Source of the DNA: Crambe crambe
Lineage: Eukaryota > Porifera > Demospongiae > Poecilosclerida > Crambeidae
NCBI GenBank assembly: GCA_963924555.1
Contig: OZ004588.1
Coordinates: 6,917,205 to 6,981,204 of the forward strand
Direction of reading: 5' to 3'
DNA: 64,000 nt
Positions within the stretch are counted from its first letter, which is position 1; each line of letters opens with the position of its first letter. The notes beneath the pieces were generated by a model. It was not told where the DNA came from. It worked only from the letters and a program-made list of their open reading frames with translations, and did not search any database. Shown piece after piece: positions 26,104-36,005 of this stretch. A program made the position numbers and the translations under genes.

Positions 26104-29100
26104 GGAGGGAACTTCACGTTCCACCCTTTACCTACTTGCCTCCCATCTCCCTCGGCAATCTGTGGCACCCATCGCACGAGGGACACTCCAAGCTCTCTCC
26201 TCTCTCCAGTACCTCTCTTCAAAGACCCACGACCACACCTCTCTCCTAGTAGCGCTGGTGTCATGGCAACAGACTAATGATGTCCTCCAACTAGTCAGTC
26301 GCTGGCTTTCTCCGTATTTGAATAGTGTTGAGCACAATGGAGTGGCAGAGGCAGTGGAAAGTCACCCATCAAAAACTGGAAGGAAAAAGGTATAATAGGG
26401 TACTGAAAATATCGTTCCTTACTTAAGCCTCCCTCGTTCCCAGCCTCCCTCATTCCCAGCCCTCCCTTGTTCCCAGCCCTCCCTCGTTCTCAGGCCTCCC
26501 TCATTCCCAGCCCTCCCTCGTTCCCAGGCCTCCCTCGTTCCCAGCCCATAGTTCATATTAAGTATAAATTTTGCAGATATGAACCAGTAGTGTATCCGAG
26601 TCTTCTGTACAGAAAGAAATCTTTAAAATACGTACCTAATAATCATTTCTCTATATATAGACTAAACGAAGTGGTTCCAAGCATGCTACTGCTAAGAATG
26701 ATGTCACTGAAATTGCACCTCTCGATATGCCACGCCCTCTGTTAGCTCTAGACATGCTCAGTTGGATGATGGTAATGCCCCCTTGTGCCCCCTCCCCCCT
26801 TGGCAATATAGATCTATTTACGATTATTTTTTTTCAGTGTCACCCTATCTGCCTACAAGAACTGAAAAAGGCAGAGAAGTTTTGGGATCTTGTGGGACTA
26901 TTTAAAAAATCCTTGGTAAGTTAAGTGCCTGGCCTACTGGTCAAAAGGACATAAGATTAGATTATTCCACACCAGTGATAGTAACACTATACTCCATGCT
27001 CTCATTATTTCAAACATAGGTCCCACTTTCAGTTTGTAACCCAGTTTCATACATGCATGAGAAGTACACTTAAACTCTGAAGTGCGCTCCCAATACTTAG
27101 TCCACAACTGTCTATGAGCTTTTCTTATAAATGGCTGTTCTAAATTTCAACTTTATACAGGATCTGCTTAGCTTGCATTTCTCCTCTGCTCAATCCAGTC
27201 GACCTGTACCCTTTGAGCTTCTGAAGAAGGCTTTCTCTCTCTACTTGCGCATGTGTGTCCACAGAAGGGTCAGGGGTATTGGGGGCAGAGCCACGAAGGA
27301 CGAGGAAGGAGAGGAGGCGTGGCTCATTGAGGAGATGAAGGATATACAGCAGTGGTGCACAGATGTCCTTCTACCACCACTTACAGAAACCACAAGGTGA
27401 AAGGGGTTATCATTTTATGACTTTATGGCTTATCCTCAGCCTCATAGCTACATACAAAGCTTCAAGTTTTTGGTCACTGGCTGTGACCTTCTGAAAAATA
27501 TTAGTGACTGTTATGGGAGATGTCTTAAGCAAATTATACACACCAGCTTTTAACTCCCTCGAATCCTTCTCCTTTAGGCGTATTATGAGGGTCTTTTCTA
27601 CAGCGAGAGTCCTTTGTTCCACAGACGGGACTTATCATACTCATTGTGGGATCAGTTGGGAGGTCAATGATGTCCTATAGTTATTGTTATAGTTTCAGTA
27701 TTTTGTGTCAGGTCTGCATGTGTAGTGTGATGTGGGGGAGATATAATTTAGTACTATAAGCACTAAGTTAATTTCTATAGCTGAGAGTTATGAGAACTTT
27801 TTAGATGTGAAATACAGCCAAAGAATGTCCCTCAGGACTTATCTGACACAACCCACACATTCTTTGGATGGTGGGAGCACTTAAGCATTAGCTAGCTATG
27901 TCACTTGTGTGGTTGGTTTCCAATCATGGCCATCCAGTGGAAAAAAATATTTATTCTAAATAAAAAAGAGAAGTAGGGATGGCTGTGTGTGGTTCAAAAA
28001 AGTTCAAGAGAATGAACTTCAGTCAAGTAACCCCTTATCCATCACCAACTACAAGGTAACTATTCCTACTTCACTCCCATGATGAGATATAAAGTAGGAA
28101 TAGTTGGCTTGTAGTTGGTGATGGGTAAGGGGTTACTTGACTGAAGTTCACTCTCTTGTTGCTGAACTTTTTTGAACCACACACAGCCATCCCTACTTCT
28201 TTTTTTTTTTTTGGCACCCTGTCTAGGGTGGTTACTACTTCATTTTAACTTCCCACATCTTCCTATTTTTAGCTCAGCAGCATCTTCTAGGAGACGCAGT
28301 TCTCGCAAGCGTAAGGCTAGTCAGTCGTGTCCACCAGCCCCTCCCTCTCTGGCAAGGACTCAAGCAGAAGAACTTACCAGAGACTTGCTAAGCTTGTTTT
28401 CAGAGATGCTTCTGATAGGAATAGCACAGGACTCCTTGCTACAAAACCAGATGGCTCAAATTGCAAGCAACTTTGCTGCTACAAGTAAGAGAATAGTAAT
28501 CACACAAGTGAAAGTTTAAGGATTATAGTGGCGTCCATATAAAATTATATCAAATGAATTGAAGGTATTGGGACCTCAATTTTCTAGCTTAGAATTCTGC
28601 ATATAGGCTGTAATAAGGCTAGTTTTGCATGGGACTGTTTGTTCATATTTAGTTCTTCATCGCCCAACATAGATTCAGGGCAGTTGTTTTTGCCGTCCCT
28701 TTGCAAACTACTCTTCCAGCTGTGTGAGGTCTCTTCCCACCAGGAGGTGGAAGGAATAGCAGTGGGACCGGGGGCCCTTACCCCCACTGCTACCCTCCTT
28801 GACTCCCTACTCACTCTCCTCAACAAAATCAGTGTTGAAAACCAAGCTGCCTTCACCAAGGTACAATACAATCCAACTACAGGTCTAAAGGATCACAGAT
28901 ATGATATACACTGGAACCTCTGAGTAAAGGACACTTTGGAATCAGCCACTTTATCCTTTGCAGAGAGGTTATCCTTTCTTGGAGGTTAAAAATGTACTTT
29001 GGAAAAGGGCCCAAAAGAGCATCCTTTGTTGGGAGGTTGTCCTTTTCTTAGAGAGTCCTATAGCAGAGATTCCACTGTAAGAGAACATCTGTTGTGAAAT

Positions 29101-30269
29101 GATGCACCTTTGATTACGTTTCTTGGAAATTTGAACTTATTAACTTAATGTACCATTGATAGTTGGTACTTGATAGCATAAAAAGTTTTTTGGTAGACTC
29201 CTCCCAAACTTATTGCATCTTTTCTTGTCAAGGCATGGAATAATAGTGTTCGTCAGTGTGTGAGTGCAGTCATTGTGACCTCTCTTCGAACCACATCCCT
29301 CTCCCTCTCACCACACCCCTTGGAAACATATTCTATCCTCGTCAAGACTCTGATCCAAGCCCAACTTGACCATATAAAGACTGTGAGTACATACCAATCA
29401 ATACATACCATATTAATCTTTTGGATTCTCTAGAATTCCAATATAAAACTGCCATCATCCTCAGATGACCTTCCGACCTTTATAGGCTATGTCTTAAAGC
29501 ATGCATGCAGAGAAACCCAGTCTGTGTGGTAAGTATATAGCTGAGTTAAATAAATGTACAAATTGTTAACTGTCCCCTTTCTTATCTTTCTCTTCAGTTT
29601 GTTTGGTAATCATCTTTGTGATTACCTGAATGAAGTGGAGCCATTGGATGTCTCACAAAAGTTGCTTGTCCATATATCATCTCTTTATCTCATCCACGTC
29701 ATCCATACACTCTCAAGAGGTCACTACTTGCAACTACAGTAGTAGAAAGATCATAGCCCTCCTAATAAAGAGCAAATTTAAAAGCAAAATATGTTACTCC
29801 ATCAGAAAACTAGCTACCTCCCAATCCAGTTTCATAATCAGTTGTAGTCTTGTTCCCAGGCCTTCCTCTCTCACTAGTATATAGTCTCTTTACTTTTTTC
29901 TTCAATGAGAGAGACTACCAGTGTGAGAGGAAGGCCTGGGAATGAGGCTAAGTCAGTTGTGTCTCGAGGTCATGGCTGGTTGAGATGTAAAGTACTGTAT
30001 GAGCCAGGGTGACTGGCTCACACAACATTATGTCAAGATTTTTTTTGTTGTTGTTATTAAATTTTAGGCAAACATGGAGGAGAGGAACTTATGCACTGCA
30101 TGAGATTCTCCATGAAGTTTCTGGACGGACTTGATGAGGAGAATAATCAAAGGTAAAATGATCTGAATTTTTCTCATAATGATATTATGTTTTATTTAGG
30201 TCGAAAGAACTGATTTTAGAGATGAAAACACTTTTAGAAACTGTTCAAGAGAAATTTTATACTAGATAA
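18152..30269 (+). CDS. NCAPG2: Condensin II complex subunit G2 (CAP-G2)
   Basis: NCAPG2 is the HEAT-repeat G subunit of condensin II, which compacts chromosomes before and during mitosis. I join 24 exons in phase to 1242 residues: 18152-18232, 18300-18458, 18523-18640, 18715-18872, 19063-19197, 19282-19376, 19587-19746, 19870-20088, 23865-24044, 24408-24594, 24924-25009, 25086-25257, 25603-25949, 26105-26389, 26661-26771, 26838-26915, 27161-27396, 28273-28484, 28673-28860, 29233-29382, 29434-29528, 29598-29719, 30068-30152, 30200-30269. Diagnostic blocks are EIYAEIYFRAWKLSSGPYLL, EMLLRLYSPFLWRSLKVACP, LHDNSEKVRLAFLELLLLVK, FWNICPIEHLL and RMNPGAARRFYQLAG. Intron 8 (3.8 kb) hosts genes on the other strand. 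Exon starts at 25603 and 28673 were picked to keep phase over slightly earlier AG sites. Exons 17-24 lie in the tandem duplication. Confidence 0.93.
20193..20533 (-). pseudogene. Stop-interrupted paralogue of the cysteine-rich peptide gene
   Basis: Two minus-strand exons mirror the neighbouring intact peptide gene. Exon 1 (20533-20345) has a signal peptide (MNSFTSCVLLVLSVMIFGLS), a Pro/Thr/Ser-rich spacer absent from the neighbour, then CIDVC. Exon 2 (20294-20193) begins RFCQD and ends in CNEC before TAA. The intron phase (0) is the same. Cysteine spacing in exon 2 (11, 10 and 3 residues between successive cysteines) equals that of the intact copy, but a TAA at 20261-20259 interrupts it after 11 codons. 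The first cysteine of the intact pattern is a serine here. It may be a pseudogene or encode a shortened peptide. Confidence 0.55.
21022..21406 (-). CDS. Secreted cysteine-rich peptide nested in an NCAPG2 intron
   Basis: A two-exon gene opposite to NCAPG2: exon 1 21406-21272, exon 2 21129-21022, with GTAATG donor and GTAG acceptor, joined in phase 0 and ended by TAA. The product is 80 residues. It starts with a clear signal peptide (MKTYTVTVICVLLVLSVLLP, cleavage likely after ADA) and leaves a mature peptide of about 55 residues. Eight cysteines fall at positions 28, 33, 37, 48, 60, 71, 75 and 79, with several arginines. An in-frame ATG ten codons upstream (21436) is an alternative start. It resembles disulfide-rich defensive or signalling peptides in general form, but I recognise no family and assign no activity. 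Confidence 0.68.
21725..21900 (-). pseudogene. Possible third, decayed peptide-gene copy
   Basis: On the minus strand a Ser/Thr/Pro-rich stretch (SFIPTPTNSILIPTDG) followed by NCRDHCV and a stop resembles the spacer and first cysteines of the paralogue at 20193-20533. The upstream signal-peptide frame is broken. Similarity is weak, so this is only a suggestion. Confidence 0.25.
22607..22951. mobile_element. MITE with GGCCAAACCAATTAAATTTC-type ends
   Basis: Inverted ends AAACCAATTAAATTTCCTG and CAAGAAATTTAATTGGTTTG bound about 345 bp. The interior matches, in inverted orientation, the element at 49420-49797, including the AGCTAGCTAG-rich core. No ORF is present. Confidence 0.8.
24190..24335. 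mobile_element. Short palindromic element, copy 1
   Basis: The arm TCATTCACTATAACTGC is mirrored by GCAGTTATAATGAATGATC about 130 bp later. The interior CCACTCTCTCTGCTGGTGTT recurs in the copy at 25305-25440. It lies inside NCAPG2 intron 9. Confidence 0.7.
25305..25440. mobile_element. Short palindromic element, copy 2
   Basis: GATCATTCACTATAACTGCC and the complement of its start bound a region almost identical to the element at 24190-24335. It is in NCAPG2 intron 12. Confidence 0.7.
26011..26100. repeat. (CT)n microsatellite at an NCAPG2 acceptor
   Basis: About 45 CT units lead directly into the GTAG acceptor of exon 14. Confidence 0.95.
26425..26550. repeat. Minisatellite of CCTCCCTCGTTCCCAG-like units
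   Basis: Units of about 14-16 bp (CCCTCGTTCCCAG and CCCTCATTCCCAG) repeat eight or nine times within NCAPG2 intron 14. Confidence 0.85.
27947..28203. mobile_element. Foldback MITE in NCAPG2 intron 17
   Basis: Long inverted arms (AGAAGTAGGGATGGCTGTG on the left, its complement on the right) enclose a short loop. The same family occurs at 38207-38463 (duplicated copy) and 54715-55012. Confidence 0.85.
28907..29079. mobile_element. pogo/Tigger-like MITE
   Basis: Ends TACACTGGAACCTCTGAG and the complement of TACAGTGGAATCTCTGC are imperfect inverted repeats with TA at both tips. Ends of this kind are typical of pogo-group elements. It is non-coding and lies in NCAPG2 intron 19; a duplicated copy sits about 10.26 kb downstream. 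Confidence 0.65.
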
Positions 30270-30363
30270 CCACAAAAATTTATTGCACATGCGCATTGAC
30301 GCGCCTCTAGCTAGCCAGCTCATTGCCACACCCACGTATATCGCTTAGGACGACTCTTTGGAT

Positions 30364-31475
30364 ATGGCCGATTATGACGCCCCTCCATCTTCTAAGCGGA
30401 GAAAGACATCGGATAAAAGTAAATATATTGCGTTTGTGCATTTTAAAATTTTACTTCTTTTTTTATTTTTCCAGATGAAGAATCTGTCATTCTACTGAAT
30501 AAAACCACCCGTGAAAAGGTGAACAAATTGTTTGGATCAAACACGAGCCTTGAGATTATGCTAGTTGGTGAACCCGGTATTGGAAAATCGACTTTAATTA
30601 ATGGAATACTCGGAAAGGAAGTAGCTAGAGTAAGTGAGCCTGGTGAAGTGGCTGAGAAAGGAGTTACTCAAGAACTCACTAAATATGTTGCTAAAGTGGG
30701 TAGTGTATCAATAACCCTTTGGGACACACCTGGATTGCTGGACGAAAGTGGTGAGAGTGATCCAGAAAAGGTTTTGGCTGATATAAAGAAGAAATGCACA
30801 TCTAGCAGCATTGATCTTGTATATTTTTGCATTAATATGACTTCGACAAGATGCATTAAAGGTGGTCAGGTGAAGACAATGATCAATAGGTTTACCGAAA
30901 CAGTTGGACGTGATATATGGGGCAAGACGCTCATTATCCTTACAAAAGCGAATTCTGTCATTAATGAATTATTGGATGAGACTGATGATGACTATAAAAA
31001 AACTGAAAAAGGATACCAGCGTAAATTATTTGATTGGAAAAACATTATAAACAAAGTATTAGGCTTGGATACTGATCAAATTCCAGTCATTCCTGCTAGC
31101 ATTGCTAGCAAACACAAAATTCTTAAAACCGACAAAGAATATTGGCTCTCCGTCCTCTGGCAAGAGACTTATAAGCGAATAAAGCGAGAAGGAGCTCGAG
31201 TCTCTTTGGTTAAACTGAATCTTCCCAGATTACAAGAGGAAGTAAAAGAAGATGAATTGAAAGGGAAAAAATTATACGAACAACCTATTCAAGTATCATC
31301 GTTCTGGAGGAATTTAGGGTCCTTTGTGGAAGGTGGTGCAGCAGGTGGCACTTTGGCTGGCATTGGTGCCACAATTTTATCTGTCTGTGGTGTTGCTTCT
31401 GTTGCGAATCCAGTTGGAATTGGTGCCATTGGTGTTGCAGCTGTTGCGGGTGGTTTGTATAATATGTTTCGTTAA
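30364..31475 (+). CDS. Stand-alone AIG1/GIMAP-like GTPase, gene A1
   Basis: Two exons (30364-30418, 30475-31475, phase-1 intron) give 351 residues. The start is MADYDAPPSSKRRKTSDK, with a nuclear-localisation-like basic patch. The G domain has a P-loop GEPGIGKST (about 50-58), a Thr in the GVT switch I block, DTPG (102-105) and a G4 motif TKAN (175-178) instead of N/TKxD. This layout fits the AIG1/septin side of TRAFAC GTPases. After the G domain a conserved PRLQEEVKEDELKGKKLYEQ segment leads to a glycine/alanine-rich hydrophobic tail (about 300-347) that could insert into a membrane. It starts only 95 bp after the NCAPG2 stop. Function is not known; GIMAP-like GTPases act in immune-cell survival and defence in other animals. 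Confidence 0.85.
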
Positions 31476-31643
31476 TTGCTGTAACCATTAGCTGTAGGTA
31501 GGCCCTTACAGTTGCTCCATCAAGATAGTAAACACTTTTATGTCGTTATTTTCATTAAAACACAAGATTGTATATTCTAGTAAATTGTGGGTGGGGCTCG
31601 TTCAAATCACGTTCACGCCCCAGGCTCAAGTATCGATCTGAAA

Positions 31644-34600
31644 ATGGATGGTAAGCCCTAAGGCAATCGCTAGCTACAGCTTTAAACTTCCTTTTCTATA
31701 GTAAAACCTAGCCTTATTGAAGTCGCTACATTCATTCGTGACTTGGATAAAAATGAGGTGACAAGAGTGGGGCTGGAACTTGGATTATCCTTATCCAAGC
31801 TGCGTGGTATGGAAATGATTCCTGAAGACATGATTGCAAAATGGCTGATTGCTGATGATGATGTTCTTAAAATAAGTGGCAGCCCAAGCTGGAACAGTTT
31901 GGTCACAGCACTGGAGAAAATTGGTCACAATGGTATTGCCTACGAAATCAGGAAGAGTAAGCTGGTTTGTAGAGAAATGGGATCCTTTAGTATACTATTC
32001 CAATCATTACAGAAAATCTTTCATTTGCCTGTCCACATTCACCACCGAGTGTTGCTCAAGGTGAGCTTATAAAAACTGATTAGCAAACCACAATAGATAA
32101 TGTCAACTACCATAATGCTGATAGCTGTTTTGGAACTCTGTTGTAGATTATTATACCCAAGCCAATAACCCACTAAACTGCATCCTCAGGCAATTCCTTT
32201 AAGGGAGACTCCCCTACAATTACAAGTGATTTACTATCAGCTATTATATTTACAGATGAATTGTCTACAGTACGAAGGGAGAGACTTGAACTTGAAAAAT
32301 TTCTGTCTAAACTAGTTCGAACCCTTTTGTATGAACTCGAGAAGGGTAATGTGGAAGTTTGGAAGGTAAGACAGCACATCGTTGCCTTGCCGCTATCATT
32401 GAACCAAGAGATACACAACACTATGGAAGAATACGTGGGTAAACTGGATGACCACCACACTTTGACTTCAATCTTTCACTTCCTGAATTCAAATGTATGG
32501 AATTTCATTGATTATTATCTTCTGGAATACCTTATCACTGAATTCGGTAGCGATAACCTCAAAGAGGACATGAAGAAGTATATCAGTGAGCTAGAGAGAT
32601 TTCAGAAACATACTACCGTGTATCATTTTGCACAATGCTGGATACCAAAGAAAAAACCTGAGATCTATGCTAACGTTAGAGAAAAAACAGGCATGGATCC
32701 AAGAAAATGTACCCTGGAAGTATTGAACAAGAAGCGAAAAGAGCTATGCGAGCAATTTCTACCTCCTTTCTCTGAATATGCTATATTTTTATACAATATT
32801 GAGATTGGGTGCTTTCAGATTACCTGGACGATGCCACCACAGCTTGCTGATACACTATGGGAAAAAATTACCAGCAATTGTCAAAAAAGCCAACTGTACT
32901 TCCAGGAGCATTCAATACTCTCTTTTACTATCCACCAGAATAAGCAAGTTTTCATTTATCAAGGTTAGTTATAAATTACACTCGCTAATAATTATTTCTC
33001 TGTGTTCTGACCATTCTACCATTACTGCCGTGTTCTTCATTGTCTTCCAGAACCAACTAAAGCCGATATTAGTCAGAAAATGACCATTTCTCAAGAGGGT
33101 GTCTCTGAGAATGTGAGCATGGAATATTCGTCTGCCATCCCTGAAGACTCACTGAGTTCTGCAGAGGAACATATCTCGCTACAGCTTCATCCCTTCTTCA
33201 CTGGACCATTCCAACTGCCAGATGATTATGAGTCAGCAAGTCCAGCTTATCTGATCAAACCCAGCAGAAGAGTGGAATTTAAGAAGGATGTAAGAGTCGA
33301 AATCCAGCACTATGCTTGCCTGGAGAGTGAGGAGGACTGTGACGACATGGTGTTCCTCTCAGCCAGTGCCACTCCAGAGTTAAGGGAATCTGGTCCAGTG
33401 TATATCTTCCAAAAAGAGGAGGCCAAAGGGGTGTTCAAGCCTGGATACCAAGTGGGAGTGGTGGAGCTGGTCTCCTTGAGAACACCTTGCTTGATTAAGG
33501 CAGGCAAAAGGAAGCAGTCTTCTTTAACAAATTCATCCAAAGGTTAAGATGATTCACTCTGCAATGGGTATGTCCATTCATTTATTGTTAATTTTCCAGG
33601 AAACACATTCTATTACTCAGCAAGATTGTATAGGAGTTTATCCCGAAACTTTGCAATATTTTGCATCTGTTTGTACCATGAAGTATACATGAAGGTGTGC
33701 ACTTTACTACTATCCCCATCAAGTGTATACATCACTGCTTTATTCATACACAGCACTGTGACAGAGTGATAGCACAAAATGAACCTGAGTGGGAAATAAG
33801 TACAGTCACTGCTCGACTAAAATCGGATGAAGTCAGTCTTTGTGTGGCTGATGGAAAAGGATGGAAAATTGTATTCGATAGTGAACCTTTAAAGGTGATG
33901 TCTGATCATACATAAGAGCATATTATCATTATCTACCCCACTATAGATCTTGAAAAGAGATATCCATCTAAATGTTTCCGAGTGTCCTGACTATCCTCCA
34001 AGACTCTCACTTCAGTTTGAACTGGACGCCATGAGTGAATATTCCAATCCAATCATGCTGAGGGTTGATGGACTGGACATGGAGCATTGCTTCTTTATCA
34101 ATGGCAAACATAACTGTAAAATTTGTGGTCTAGCTAGCTAAACCAAGGCATCACTAATAATCTATGTTGTACAGTGGTGGTACCTTCTGAAAGTCTCAAG
34201 TCTAGCAAAGACTCCATTCCTGCATCATCTGGAGAACCCACTAAAGAATTGAAGACTTCATCACAAGGTAGGTAGCTATGGAATTGGATCACTTAGTGTG
34301 TGGTTAATGGTCCATAGCTCAGGTGTGTTTGGTCAGGTTTAATGGTATTCACAGGACCAGTACTTGTGTGGTACAAACCAACTTGTAATAACAGCTGCCC
34401 AGTCAGCGGCTGACCTTTTGTGTCTAAGGATTATAATAATAATAATTATGGAGGCCACTATAATAGGGTCTGGGTGTCCTACATTGATCTGGGTATCTAT
34501 GCATATGCAGCATGTCTATCAGCAAAAGATCACTGGAAAGTTGCTAAGCATCTGAAAAAGCTGGATTCGGAAGCGCTAATGGATTTGGGTATGGCACTGG

Positions 34601-36005
34601 GACTCCTCTATGCCAATTTGAAGCGTATGACACCTTTATGCAATGAGATGATCGCTGCATGGCTCGATCAGCAAGATAATGTCGTTGAGCAGAGTGGTGA
34701 GCCTAGTTGGAAGAGTCTGAAATCAGCACTTGAGGATACAGGACGTATGCATATTGCTGATGAAATCACGTATAATTTATACCAGTCAACTGCCAAACGA
34801 TTGCACAGAATGGTAGGTGTACAACTATTGTTAGCTTATCCACTGCCAGTCATGTTTTGTCCAACTTGCCATTTTTTGATGTCCTGCTATGAAGTGGCAT
34901 TAACAGATTTATCAGAGTGTTAGAGGTAGTGTTTGTATGATAATGTAGGAGAGTTCTGAAGTCGCTGTCCCTTCACCTAAACGAATGAAGAAATCAAATA
35001 AAGGTACCATTTCACGACTATTACAACACACACTGTATCTAATTTCCTCTCCAATTTCTCTCAACAGAAGATTACATCAAACCATCCCAAGAATCATCCA
35101 GTGAAGTCAAATCTCACACCAAATCACATGAAATGCCAACCAGTGAAGGAGCTGCTAGTGATTCCACTGCTGAGAAACCTATAGATAGGAAGCTGTTCGA
35201 ATCCGAGACATCTCTGGATATCATGGTTGTAGGTCAACCTGGCATTGGAAAATCGACTCTAGTAAATGGATTAATTGGTCAGAAAGTGGCGAAAGTGAGC
35301 GCTCTTGGTCGAGTGATGATGGAAACTGTTACTAAGACGATTGAGAAGTACAGCATCAAAGTGGGCACGGCAACGATCACTATCTGGGACACACCTGGAC
35401 TGTTGGATCCCAGTGGAGACCCTGAGAAAGTCTTGGCTGATATACAAGAAAAGTGTACAAAAGTCGACCTCATTTTTCTCTGCATTAACATGTGTGAGAA
35501 GCGTTATCTCCATGGCAATACAGTACAGCAAATTCTCAAGCGATTCATTGAAGCTTTCGGCCACGATGTGTGGGAGAAAATCATAATTGTTTTGACAAAA
35601 GCCAACATGGTTGTCAATGAACTCCGAGATCTTGGCAAAGACATTCAGGAGGGCTACGACCGCTCTCTCTCAAATTGGCACCAGATTTTGTGCAACGAAC
35701 TGGGTCCAGATATGACGGTTCCGATAGTTCCTGTCGGCATACAGACTAGACCTAAGATTATGAGGACAAGTGAACAGTATTGGCTCTCCAATCTGTGGGA
35801 AGAGGCATTCCATAGAATGAAGTATCCAGAAGCACGTGCATCACTCTTAAAAGTGAGCCTTCCCAGACTGAAGCAGAAGATCAAGGAGAGAGATTTAAAG
35901 GGGAAAGAGTTACATGAACAGCCTATTGAAGTCAGCAAATCTCGCATGGAGTATTTCAGACAGATGGATTATGCACTTCACTTTTTCAAAGAATTATTTT
36001 TTTAG
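31644..36005 (+). CDS. Multidomain protein A2: Death - helical - ZU5 - UPA-like - Death - GTPase
   Basis: Eleven exons join in phase: 31644-31650, 31702-31956, 32256-32963, 33051-33542, 33600-33694, 33754-33894, 33947-34115, 34175-34267, 34511-34812, 34949-35003, 35068-36005, giving 1084 residues. Residues 1-87 are a Death domain (VTRVGLELGLSLSKLRGMEM, then SWNSLVTALEKIGHNGIA). Residues 88-323 are an unnamed helical domain with YLLEYLITEFGSDNLKEDMK. Residues 324-487 contain a ZU5-like domain (SPAYLIKPSRRVEFKKDVRV). Residues 488-622 look UPA-like, after their position behind ZU5. Residues 654-754 are a second Death domain. The GTPase follows a basic linker (PSPKRMKKSNK), with GQPGIGKS at 828-835, DTPG at 880-883 and TKAN at 949-952. 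Unlike A1 it lacks the hydrophobic tail and ends HFFKELFF. ZU5-UPA-Death order recalls PIDD, UNC5 and ankyrins; the role is inferred to be signalling. The exact start of exon 9 (34511 or 34523) is uncertain. Confidence 0.8.

Noticed and set aside
27410..27622. Minus-strand 70-codon ORF, repeated at 37670-37882
   Set aside because: It appears twice only because the region is duplicated. It lies in NCAPG2 intron 17 and has no similarity or splice context supporting a gene.
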